From: UBA1422 sp041859095
GTDB taxonomy: Bacteria > Bacillota > Clostridia > Peptostreptococcales > Anaerovoracaceae
Length of the DNA stretch: 64,000 nucleotides
Direction: 5' to 3'
Assembly: GCA_041859095.1 (NCBI GenBank)
Contig: JBHEKY010000013.1
Coordinates: forward strand, 1-64,000
The stretch's first letter is position 1. Each line of letters opens with the position of its first letter. Below the pieces are notes generated by a model that saw only the letters and a program-made list of their open reading frames with translations, did no database searches and was not told the origin of the DNA. Below are positions 16,209 to 23,800 of this stretch, piece after piece. Position numbers and translations under genes: made by a program.

Positions 16209-17200
16209 AATTTCTCAACAACCAATTGCTCAAAATGAATTGGTTATATGATTTGGTAAAGAACCTGGTAGAAAACGTCTTTGGACTAAGCATGGACGAA
16301 CGCTTGGGTGGAAGCCTGCATTTTTTCATTTACGATGTGATTAAGATTTTCATCCTGCTGTCAGTACTGATCTTCATCATTTCTTACATTCAAAGCTTTT
16401 TCCCACCGGAGCGAACCCGAAAGATCTTGGGAGGACATGAAGGCATCACAACCAACATACTTGGTGCGCTTCTGGGGACTATTACCCCGTTTTGTTCCTG
16501 CTCTTCGATTCCTTTATTTATCGGGTTCACCAGTGCAGGACTGCCCCTGGGTGTCACTTTTTCCTTTCTGATTTCTTCTCCACTTGTGGATCTGGCATCG
16601 GTTCTTCTTTTAGCCAGCATTTTCAACTGGAAAATCGCCATGGCTTATGTGGTGGTTGGGTTGGTGCTTGCGGTCATCGGCGGAACAATCATCGGCAAAG
16701 CCAAGATGGAAAAATATGTGGAGCCCTTTGTCTATGGCAATCAAGCAATGGAGCTGGAGCAGGAATCCTTGACTGTAAAAGACCGACTGGCAATTTCCAA
16801 AGACCAAGTCGAGGAGATTGTTAAAAGGGTTTGGCTGTACATTCTAATTGGTGTAGGCATTGGCGCATTGATACATAACTGGATTCCCCAGGAAATGATC
16901 AGTGCACTGTTGGGACAGGACAAATGGTATTCGGTATTGATTGCCACCATCGTTGGCGCCCCCATGTATGCTGACATCTTTGGTACCTTGCCAATTGCGG
17001 AAGCTTTGGTGACAAAAGGCGTAGGCATCGGCACAGCCCTTGCCTTTATGATGGCGGTCACGGCCCTTTCGTTGCCGTCCCTAATAATGCTTAAGAAAGT
17101 AGTCAAAACCAAGCTGTTGGCCATGTTTTTCCTGATTGTTATCTTTGGAATCCTTATCATTGGATATACCTTTAATGCCCTTGGATTCCTGTTTATTTAA
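16196..17200 (+). CDS. Permease of the ArsP / DUF318 (UPF0718) family
   Basis: 334 aa from a TTG start. AAAGGAG lies 7 bases upstream, which favours TTG over the ATG at 16235. About eight to nine membrane helices surround a cytoplasmic loop. The family motif TPFCSCSSIPLFIGFTSAG is intact, and a second copy of the fold follows (GAPMYADIFGTLPIAEAL). Members such as ArsP export trivalent methylated arsenicals, and others act next to a small thioredoxin-like protein, as here. It is the second gene of the arsenic operon, translationally coupled to arsR. Whether it moves organic or inorganic arsenic cannot be told. Confidence 0.88.
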   Translation: MLILEFLNNQLLKMNWLYDLVKNLVENVFGLSMDERLGGSLHFFIYDVIKIFILLSVLIFIISYIQSFFPPERTRKILGGHEGITTNILGALLGTITPFCSCSSIPLFIGFTSAGLPLGVTFSFLISSPLVDLASVLLLASIFNWKIAMAYVVVGLVLAVIGGTIIGKAKMEKYVEPFVYGNQAMELEQESLTVKDRLAISKDQVEEIVKRVWLYILIGVGIGALIHNWIPQEMISALLGQDKWYSVLIATIVGAPMYADIFGTLPIAEALVTKGVGIGTALAFMMAVTALSLPSLIMLKKVVKTKLLAMFFLIVIFGILIIGYTFNALGFLFI

Positions 17201-17264
17201 TAGAGACAGAAACCAACATTACTGATTCGTCATTCAAACAGTATAACTGAAAGAGAGAAATCAA

Positions 17265-17495
17265 ATGGAAATAAAAGTTTTAGGAACGGGCTGCACCAGT
17301 TGCAAGAACCTGGAGAAAAACACCATCACCGCAATTGAAGAAATGGGAATTTCTGCTTCCATCGAAAAAGTGGAAAACCTAATGGACATCATGGCTTTCA
17401 ATGTGATGCGTACACCTGCGTTAGTGGTGGATGGAAAAGTCAAGATAATGGGCAGAGTGCCCAATGTTGAAGAAATAAAGAAGTATTTGAGGTAG
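17265..17495 (+). CDS. Small thioredoxin-like redox protein (redox-active disulfide type)
   Basis: 76 aa with a glutaredoxin-like fold. It has CTSC at residues 10-13 instead of the usual CGPC, and MRTPALVVDGKV carrying the cis-proline. It matches the short thioredoxin-like family (redox-active disulfide protein 2) that commonly accompanies ArsP-type permeases and ars operons. A role in reducing ArsC, or in delivering or reducing arsenicals for the neighbouring permease, is plausible. Spacing to its neighbours is 64 and 34 bases. Confidence 0.85.
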   Translation: MEIKVLGTGCTSCKNLEKNTITAIEEMGISASIEKVENLMDIMAFNVMRTPALVVDGKVKIMGRVPNVEEIKKYLR

Positions 17496-17529
17496 TTAGA
17501 AGTTTAAAAAGGAATCGAGGAGTATCAAT

Positions 17530-18609
17530 ATGGAAAGCATCAAAAGAGATAAGTTGTCGTTTCTAGATGGATTTTTGACCTTATGGATTTTCATTGCCAT
17601 GGCCATCGGCGTCTTTGGTGGATTTTTATTCCCGGAGGTTGCCAAGTCGCTAAGCAGCTTTTCAACCGGAACCATATCATGGCCAATTGCACTTGGGCTG
17701 ATTGTCATGATGTATCCCCCGCTGGCCAAGGTCAAGTATGAAGAAATCGGAAAAGTTTCAGAGAACCGAGGGGTATTTACCTTCTCCCTGCTTCAAAACT
17801 GGGTGGTAGGTCCAACTTTGATGTTTGTACTGGCCGCCATCTTTCTGCCGGACAAACCGGAGTTCGCCGTTGGTCTTGTCATTATAGGACTGGCGCGCTG
17901 CATCGCCATGGTCATCGTATGGAATTCTCTGGCCAAAGGGGATAGTGAATATGCAGCTGCACTGGTTGCGCTGAATTCCATCTTCCAGATTCTGCTTTAT
18001 GCAGTTTACATTTATGTATTTATCACTGTATTACCCAAATGGCTAGGATTATCCTGGGGCGGCCAGACTGTGGATGTATCCATGTGGGATGTGGCCAAAA
18101 GCGTTCTGATTTACCTTGGTATCCCATTTGCGGCAGGATTCATCACCCGTTTTTCATTGATTCGAATCAAGTCCAAAGACTGGTATGACAAGGTATTCAT
18201 TCCTAAGATTTCCCCATTAGCGCTGATTGCGTTGCTATACACAATTGTCATCATGTTTGTTACAAAAGGTGAGCAGATTGTGAATAACCCGCTGGACGTA
18301 TTACGAATCGCCATCCCCTTGTTGATCTACTTTGCCTTGATGTTTTTCGTTAGTTTTTATGTTTCATATCGACAAGGATTTAAGTATGATCAAACGGTAA
18401 CCTTGGCATTCACAGCGGCAAGCAATAATTTTGAACTGGCCATCGCTGTGGCGGTTGCAGTCTTTGGCATCACATCGGACGTAGCATTCACAGCGGTCAT
18501 CGGACCGCTGGTGGAAGTTCCTGTGATGATTGCGCTGGTCAACTCTGCCCTTTATTTCAAAGACAAATTCTTTGATGCAAAAGGGGTTTCAAAAAGGTTA
18601 AGCAGATAG
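17530..18609 (+). CDS. acr3: Arsenite efflux transporter, ACR3 family
   Basis: 359 aa with ten predicted membrane helices. It is a secondary carrier that expels As(OH)3 from the cell. The family-typical helix-4 cysteine is in GLARCIAMVIVWNSLAKGD. The later segment TLAFTAASNNFELAIAVAVAVFGI is also characteristic of bacterial ACR3. No ArsA ATPase is present, so export is driven by the membrane potential. It sits between the thioredoxin-like gene and arsC in the operon. Confidence 0.95.
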   Translation: MESIKRDKLSFLDGFLTLWIFIAMAIGVFGGFLFPEVAKSLSSFSTGTISWPIALGLIVMMYPPLAKVKYEEIGKVSENRGVFTFSLLQNWVVGPTLMFVLAAIFLPDKPEFAVGLVIIGLARCIAMVIVWNSLAKGDSEYAAALVALNSIFQILLYAVYIYVFITVLPKWLGLSWGGQTVDVSMWDVAKSVLIYLGIPFAAGFITRFSLIRIKSKDWYDKVFIPKISPLALIALLYTIVIMFVTKGEQIVNNPLDVLRIAIPLLIYFALMFFVSFYVSYRQGFKYDQTVTLAFTAASNNFELAIAVAVAVFGITSDVAFTAVIGPLVEVPVMIALVNSALYFKDKFFDAKGVSKRLSR

Positions 18610-18667
18610 AAGACTTGAAGAGAGCCACATGTGACAGATGATGCAAATAAAAAATAGGAGATTTATC

Positions 18668-19084
18668 ATGGGGAAAAAAGTAAAAGTCGCTTTCGTCTGT
18701 GTCCATAATTCCTGCCGATCCCAAATGGCAGAGGCCATTTCCAAGCATTTGGCAGCAGATGCCTATGAGGCGTTTTCTGCGGGAACCGAAACAAAGCCAC
18801 AAATCAATCAAGAAGCAGTGAGAGTCATTCATGATTTATATGGGATGGACATGAACCAAAGGCAACGGTCCAAACTCATTGAAGAAATCCCACCGGTCGA
18901 TATCGTCGTTTCCATGGGATGCTATGTAAATTGCCCCTACTTGCCATGCAAACACCGAGAAGACTGGGGACTTGATGATCCTACAGGAAAAGGCATGGAT
19001 GAATTCATCAAGACTGCCCAAATCATAGAAGCAAAAGTGCTAGACTTAAAAGCAAGGATTTTGAACAATGAAATAGTGATATAA
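18668..19084 (+). CDS. arsC: Arsenate reductase, low-molecular-weight phosphatase type
   Basis: 138 aa from the ATG at 18668 (TAGGAG upstream); the longer frame at 18638 adds ten unlikely residues. It reduces arsenate to arsenite for export by ACR3. The catalytic loop CVHNSCRS is the CX5R phosphatase P-loop. The later cysteines in SMGCYVNCPYLPCKHREDWGLDDPTGK provide the disulfide cascade expected for thioredoxin-coupled ArsC. The extra Cys-rich stretch (three Cys within ten residues) leaves the exact resolving residue open. It closes the recognisable arsenic genes. Confidence 0.94.
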   Translation: MGKKVKVAFVCVHNSCRSQMAEAISKHLAADAYEAFSAGTETKPQINQEAVRVIHDLYGMDMNQRQRSKLIEEIPPVDIVVSMGCYVNCPYLPCKHREDWGLDDPTGKGMDEFIKTAQIIEAKVLDLKARILNNEIVI

Positions 19085-19105
19085 TCAAACCTGAGGTGAT
19101 GGGAA

Positions 19106-20245
19106 ATGCCAAATCATTCAGAACCAATCCGCAAAATTTATATAGAACCCACTTCGGAGTGCAACCTGCTGTGCAAAATGTGTTCGAGAAACGCCTGGTT
19201 TGGCGAGCAAACTGGACACATGTCATGGCAAACCTTTGAACGGGTTCTTTTTGCTGCAACAGAAAACCCGACCGTGGAGACCTTATTTTTCGGAGGGGTT
19301 GCAGAACCGTTTTCCCATCCTGATTTATTTAAGATGCTTCGAGCGGCCAAGGCGACGGGTAAGCGGGTGGAATTGATAACCAATGGGGCTTTTCTGAATC
19401 GAGAAGTCATTCACGACTTGTTCGAATTAAAACTGAATATGCTATGGGTGTCTCTTGATGGAGCCGATACGGAAATCTACGAGGGCATCCGACCTGCGTC
19501 GGATTATAAAAAGGTTACTGACCAACTGCTGCAATTTAGCCTGACCAGAATCCGGGGTGGATATCAAACCAAGTTGGGGTTAGCCTTTGTGGCAATGAAA
19601 AGCAATATCCATCAGTTGCCCCAAGTCATCGAACTGGCCAATTTTCTTCACGCCTCCGAATTAAAGGTAACCAACGTTTTGCCTTACAGCAAAGAGATGG
19701 GCGATGAAATTTTGTATCGTAAACGCCTTTATGATATGTGTTATAATGAGAAGCTGATGGACTCTGAAACAGAGCAATGCCCGTTGGTGCAGTTGCCTAT
19801 TATGGATTTTGACCAGCCGGAAGTCAGCGGCACCATTGCCGAGATTCTAAAGCAAGCAAGGCTTTTGCAAATCGGTGAAAACGCTGTTGCCAGACGAGGG
19901 GATCATTGCAAATTTGTGGAAGCTCAGGCACTCTTTGTCCGTTGGGACGGAGAAGTGAGTCCATGCCTTTCTCTGCTTCATAACCACATAGAATACCTGC
20001 CGGAAACAGAGCGTAAAATTAGCCATTGCAGCTTTGGTAATATCAACGAAAGGGAACTTGCGGAGATTTGGGATAGCCAACCATACGTGGAATTTCGAGA
20101 TAGACTACGAGAATTTTCGTTCCCGCATTGTACCATCTGCGGCAACTGTGCCTATATGGAGGAAAACAAAGAAGACTGTTTAGGCAATCCTTTTCCAACC
20201 TGCGGCGGATGCCTCTGGGCGGAGGGGCTGATTCAGTGCCCATAG
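19106..20245 (+). CDS. Radical SAM protein with C-terminal SPASM-like Cys cluster (tungsten-oxidoreductase maturase-like)
   Basis: 379 aa. The radical SAM cluster motif CNLLCKMC (CX3CX2C) lies near residues 18-25, preceded by KIYIEPTSE. FFGGVAEP, ELITNGAFL and WVSLDGAD follow in the usual barrel order. The C terminus has CKFVEA, CLSLL and a cluster CTICGNCAYM ... CGGCLWAEG that should bind auxiliary Fe-S centres. From memory this pattern best fits the group annotated as radical SAM maturases of tungsten-cofactor aldehyde oxidoreductases, but no such oxidoreductase is in the window. It follows arsC by 21 bases and precedes the LarC homologue, so it may be cotranscribed with the arsenic genes without belonging to arsenic metabolism. 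Confidence 0.75.
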   Translation: MPNHSEPIRKIYIEPTSECNLLCKMCSRNAWFGEQTGHMSWQTFERVLFAATENPTVETLFFGGVAEPFSHPDLFKMLRAAKATGKRVELITNGAFLNREVIHDLFELKLNMLWVSLDGADTEIYEGIRPASDYKKVTDQLLQFSLTRIRGGYQTKLGLAFVAMKSNIHQLPQVIELANFLHASELKVTNVLPYSKEMGDEILYRKRLYDMCYNEKLMDSETEQCPLVQLPIMDFDQPEVSGTIAEILKQARLLQIGENAVARRGDHCKFVEAQALFVRWDGEVSPCLSLLHNHIEYLPETERKISHCSFGNINERELAEIWDSQPYVEFRDRLREFSFPHCTICGNCAYMEENKEDCLGNPFPTCGGCLWAEGLIQCP

Positions 20246-20307
20246 AATACTGAGACTTAGATTAATCAGAACTTTTCAACGAGCGCAACGAAGAAAGGAA
20301 TTTAGGT

Positions 20308-21081
20308 ATGTCAAAGGTGAACTTATATATCGATTGTACAAATGGTGTCAGCGGAGATATGCTTTGCCAATGTCTGACCAATCTTTGCGACAAGGATTTT
20401 TTCGTGAAGCAACAACAACAACTGGTCAGTGACGAACTGCACCACGAGGAGCTGCATCAGGCCGGACACGAGCATGGGCATACCCATGAGCATTATCTCG
20501 GACACGCGCATGCTCCTTTAGAGCCCTATACAAATCGCAGCTTTCAAAGTATCCTCACATTGCTTTCTGATAGCCAATTAGACCACGATGTGAAAGACAT
20601 GACACTCAAGATATATTCCATCCTTGCAGCAGCTGAGGCCAAAGTTCATGGCGAAACTCTGGAAACAGTCCATTTTCATGAGGTGGGTAGACCACAAGCC
20701 ATTCTCAATATGGTTGGGATAGCGGCAGCTTATACGACAATCAATCCGGGTCAGGTCTATTGCTCCAAGGTCATAGACGGTATTGGCAAAGTGCATTGCG
20801 CCCACGGAGAAATTTCCGTCCCAGTTCCTGCCGTTCGCGCATTGATGAATACCAGCGACCTTATCTTTGGGACAAAAGAGATAGAGATGGAAATGGTCAC
20901 ACCAACAGGTTTGGCGGCACTATTGGCCATGGAGCCAAAGCGCTTGGACTTGGCGCCTTCACACATAGCGAACAATCTGGTTGGCGATATTATTGTGAAA
21001 TCGACAGTTGCGAATGGAATACATATGGGCGAAAATGGTATACCTTGCAAAGGTTTGAAGGGGTACTTACTGAGAGATTGA
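20308..21081 (+). CDS. LarC-like nickel insertion protein, first domain only
   Basis: 257 aa against about 400 for fused LarC. LarC uses CTP to insert nickel into the pincer cofactor. The N-terminal part is clear: LYIDCTNGVSGDML, a His-rich segment (HEELHQAGHEHGHTHEHY and onwards) expected to bind nickel, VHFHEVGRPQAILNMVG, HGEISVPVPAV and EMVTPTGLAALLA. The protein stops where the second, CTP-binding domain (LarC2) should begin. In Lactobacillus the two parts are joined by programmed frameshifting, but here no other frame after 21081 encodes a LarC2: the +2 frame runs only to 21134 and a promoter starts at 21118. It may be a truncated remnant or a single-domain variant. Confidence 0.8.
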   Translation: MSKVNLYIDCTNGVSGDMLCQCLTNLCDKDFFVKQQQQLVSDELHHEELHQAGHEHGHTHEHYLGHAHAPLEPYTNRSFQSILTLLSDSQLDHDVKDMTLKIYSILAAAEAKVHGETLETVHFHEVGRPQAILNMVGIAAAYTTINPGQVYCSKVIDGIGKVHCAHGEISVPVPAVRALMNTSDLIFGTKEIEMEMVTPTGLAALLAMEPKRLDLAPSHIANNLVGDIIVKSTVANGIHMGENGIPCKGLKGYLLRD

Positions 21082-21110
21082 ACCGATTGGAGCACCCTGA
21101 ATGGGAGGTC

Positions 21111-21160
21111 CGTTTGGTTGACATAGACCTCTAGAAAGGTTATAATAAATCGTTTGGTTG
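21111..21160. repeat. 10-bp direct repeat flanking the polysaccharide promoter
   Basis: CGTTTGGTTG occurs at 21111-21120, overlapping the -35 box, and again at 21151-21160, over the expected transcription start. The two copies are exactly 40 bp apart, close to four helical turns, so a protein bound to both would sit on one face of the DNA and bracket the polymerase site. Confidence 0.8.
21118..21146 (+). promoter_or_regulatory. Consensus sigma-A promoter of the polysaccharide operon
   Basis: TTGACA (21118-21123), a 17-base spacer and TATAAT (21141-21146) match the consensus at all twelve positions. Transcription should start near 21153, 66 bases before the first gene. No promoter of this quality is seen elsewhere in the 24-kb locus, so it probably drives most of it. 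Confidence 0.85.
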
Positions 21161-21218
21161 CGTAGTCAAATATGGAGATTATGCTTATTTTTATCTAGGG
21201 GATGAGAGAGGTTTAGTA

Positions 21219-23090
21219 TTGACAAGCTTTTGGAAGAACATAAGAAAACATAGCAAATTTTGGTTGATGTTGATTGACATCTTCAGTGTGATTTTTGCCG
21301 CTTATGGATGGCTACTAATTCGCTTTGATATTTTTAATATCCCAATGATTTATGCCGACTTGACCTTGTGGTATCTACTACCAGATATGCTGATTACAGT
21401 ATTAATCTTCCATGCGTTCAAACTCTATCACAGCGTATGGAGTTTTGCGTCACTTGATGAAGTGATTGCTATCTTTTTAAGTGTTTCTTTGAATACGGCG
21501 ATACAGGTTTTTTACAAAGAATTCATCCTTGTTCAGACACTAGGGCATGTACCCTGGAGTTATTATTTGGTGTTCCCAATCCTGCTATTTATATGTGCAT
21601 CTTTTAGCCGCATGTCGCCACGTCTATTACGGCGTTTCATCTATAAGACAGCGAGTACCACGGAGAAGCGAAGCACCTTGGTGATTGGCGCCGGTGCCGC
21701 TGCATACATGTTAATCAACGAGTTACGAGTCAACTCTAATGCTGAAAACCGCGTCGTATGCATTGTCGATGATAACCCGCACAAGATAGGCAAAAATCTA
21801 CTTGGCGTTCCTATTTGCGGGAATCGCCATCAGATTTCAACATTAGTACATAAATATGGAATAGAGGAAATTATCATTGCGATTCCTTCAGCCGGACTAA
21901 TTACTATGAACGAACTGGTTGAGATTTGCTATCAAACCAACTGCCGTGTCCGAAAATTACCGATTATTGCCGATATCGTTCAGGGAAATATCAGTGATAG
22001 CATTCAAGATGTTTCGTTTGAAGATTTACTCAACCGAAAAGCTATCGATCCTGAGCATTCGGGACTAGATGTGAAGTTTCGGGGCAAACGCGTATTGGTA
22101 ACCGGTGGTGGCGGATCCATCGGATCAGAGTTATGTACGCAGATAGCAGCCACCAAGCCAGCACAGCTACTGATTTTTGAAATTAATGAGAATAGCGCGT
22201 ATCGGTTACAATTAGAATTAAAGAAAAAATATATTGATTTGGACGTACAAGTGTTGATTGGATCCGTAAGGGATGTGAATCGACTGGAATATATCTTTGA
22301 AACCTATCGACCGGAACTTGTATATCATGCTGCAGCCCACAAGCATGTGCCATTGATGGAGGATGCCCCCGGTGAAGCGATTAAGAACAACTGCAAAGGC
22401 ACCTTGAATCTTTGCCAAGTGGCGGACAAGTACAACGTACAGGACTTCCTATTGATTTCTACGGACAAAGCCGTTAACCCAACTAATATTATGGGTGCTA
22501 GCAAGCGGATTGCCGAAATGATATTACAATACTATGCACATCACTCTAAAACCCGATTTGTAGCAGTACGATTCGGAAATGTGCTAGGAAGTGATGGCTC
22601 TGTGGTACCTCTCTTCCTGAAACAGATTGAAGAGGGCGGCCCTGTCACCGTCACCCACGAAGAGATTACCCGCTATTTCATGACCATCCCAGAAGCGGTT
22701 TCATTAATTTTAGAAACCGCACTCTTAGCCAAGGGTGGAGAAATCTTCGTTTTGGATATGGGCAAACAAGTAAAAATTTATGACATGGCAGAAAAGCTTA
22801 TCCGTATGAAAGGATTGCGTCCCGGGATAGACATTGAAATCCAGATTAGTGGCCTTCGACCCGGCGAAAAACTTTACGAAGAATTATTAATGGATGAGGA
22901 AGGAATTCAAAAGACAGAGAACGAATTGATTTATGTGGGACAACCCATTGAGTTTGATGAAGATAATCTACTAAAACAATTGAATGATCTGTTCATGGCA
23001 GCCACTGAAAACCGTCCGGATATCAAGGACTTGGCTCGCTTATTATGCGGCACCTATACGATTACAGAGAATAAGGTCGATGGAATATGA
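21219..23090 (+). CDS. Membrane nucleotide-sugar 4,6-dehydratase, WbpM/CapD family
   Basis: 623 aa from a TTG start with GAGAGAGGT upstream. The N terminus has four membrane helices (to about residue 135). A first Rossmann region follows, with TLVIGAGAAAYML, and then the catalytic SDR domain with VTGGGGSIGSELC near residue 293 and STDKAVNPTNIMGASKR. Long-form relatives (WbpM, PglF, CapD) convert UDP-GlcNAc to UDP-2-acetamido-4-keto-2,6-dideoxyhexose at the membrane. It opens the polysaccharide operon, and its product probably feeds the initiating transferase next to it. The sugar formed is inferred from the family. Confidence 0.9.
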   Translation: MTSFWKNIRKHSKFWLMLIDIFSVIFAAYGWLLIRFDIFNIPMIYADLTLWYLLPDMLITVLIFHAFKLYHSVWSFASLDEVIAIFLSVSLNTAIQVFYKEFILVQTLGHVPWSYYLVFPILLFICASFSRMSPRLLRRFIYKTASTTEKRSTLVIGAGAAAYMLINELRVNSNAENRVVCIVDDNPHKIGKNLLGVPICGNRHQISTLVHKYGIEEIIIAIPSAGLITMNELVEICYQTNCRVRKLPIIADIVQGNISDSIQDVSFEDLLNRKAIDPEHSGLDVKFRGKRVLVTGGGGSIGSELCTQIAATKPAQLLIFEINENSAYRLQLELKKKYIDLDVQVLIGSVRDVNRLEYIFETYRPELVYHAAAHKHVPLMEDAPGEAIKNNCKGTLNLCQVADKYNVQDFLLISTDKAVNPTNIMGASKRIAEMILQYYAHHSKTRFVAVRFGNVLGSDGSVVPLFLKQIEEGGPVTVTHEEITRYFMTIPEAVSLILETALLAKGGEIFVLDMGKQVKIYDMAEKLIRMKGLRPGIDIEIQISGLRPGEKLYEELLMDEEGIQKTENELIYVGQPIEFDEDNLLKQLNDLFMAATENRPDIKDLARLLCGTYTITENKVDGI

Positions 23091-23743
23091 AAAATAAAAA
23101 AGTTTATGTTAAACTCAAAAGAATCATCGATTTTGTAATCAGTGTACTAGCGACAATCGTGCTTTCCCCAGGGTTGATTCTAATAGCGCTAATCATAAAA
23201 CTTGACTCAGAAGGGCCAGTGTTTTTTCAGCAAAAAAGAGTCGGCAAGAATAAATCGTACTTTCAGATCTATAAGTTTCGGACCATGTCCATTGACACGC
23301 CAAAAGATGCTCCGACCCATTTGCTGGGAAATCCAGATGCCCATATCACAAAAGTAGGCAGGGTTCTGAGAAAAACAAGCTTGGATGAGCTCCCGCAGTT
23401 ATTTAACATTATCAAAGGTGAAATGGCAATCGTTGGACCTAGGCCAGCGCTTTGGAATCAGGATGACTTGGTTGCAGAGCGAGATCGATATGGGGTAAAT
23501 GAATTGCATCCCGGACTCACCGGCTGGGCTCAAATCAATGGCAGAGATGAGCTTGCAATCGTGGACAAGGCAAGGTTGGATGGAGAGTATGTTGAGAGGA
23601 TGAGTTTTTTCTTTGACATCAAGTGCTTGTTCGGAACAGTATTTAAAGTGCTTAAGAGCGATGGAGTTGTTGAAGGTAATATTTATGAGTCTGAAAGAAG
23701 AAGCGACGAAGACGCATACAAACGAAAGGATATTGATGTATAA
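23087..23743 (+). CDS. Initiating phosphoglycosyl transferase (undecaprenyl-phosphate sugar-1-phosphate transferase)
   Basis: 218 aa of the short PglC/WbpL-like (WcaJ C-terminal) type. One N-terminal re-entrant hydrophobic helix (about 12-35) is followed by FFQQKRVGKN, the KFRTM motif, RKTSLDELPQLFNIIKGEMAIVGPRP and HPGLTGWAQINGRD. It transfers a sugar 1-phosphate from its UDP carrier to undecaprenyl phosphate at the inner membrane face, the first step of repeat-unit assembly. The start overlaps the dehydratase stop by four bases, so the two products are made together. The sugar is probably a 2-acetamido-2,6-dideoxyhexose derivative made by the neighbouring enzymes. Confidence 0.92.
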   Translation: MKNKKVYVKLKRIIDFVISVLATIVLSPGLILIALIIKLDSEGPVFFQQKRVGKNKSYFQIYKFRTMSIDTPKDAPTHLLGNPDAHITKVGRVLRKTSLDELPQLFNIIKGEMAIVGPRPALWNQDDLVAERDRYGVNELHPGLTGWAQINGRDELAIVDKARLDGEYVERMSFFFDIKCLFGTVFKVLKSDGVVEGNIYESERRSDEDAYKRKDIDV

Positions 23744-23800
23744 CTATATAAAATGCTATCTTGACCGTAATACCAATATAAATAAAGGAGTTTAATAATT

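Noticed and set aside
20760..21134. 124-aa plus-strand frame overlapping the end of the LarC gene, as a possible frameshifted LarC2
   Set aside because: Its translation (Arg-rich, mostly the shifted LarC1 sequence) has no LarC2 motif, and only about 18 residues extend beyond the LarC1 stop.
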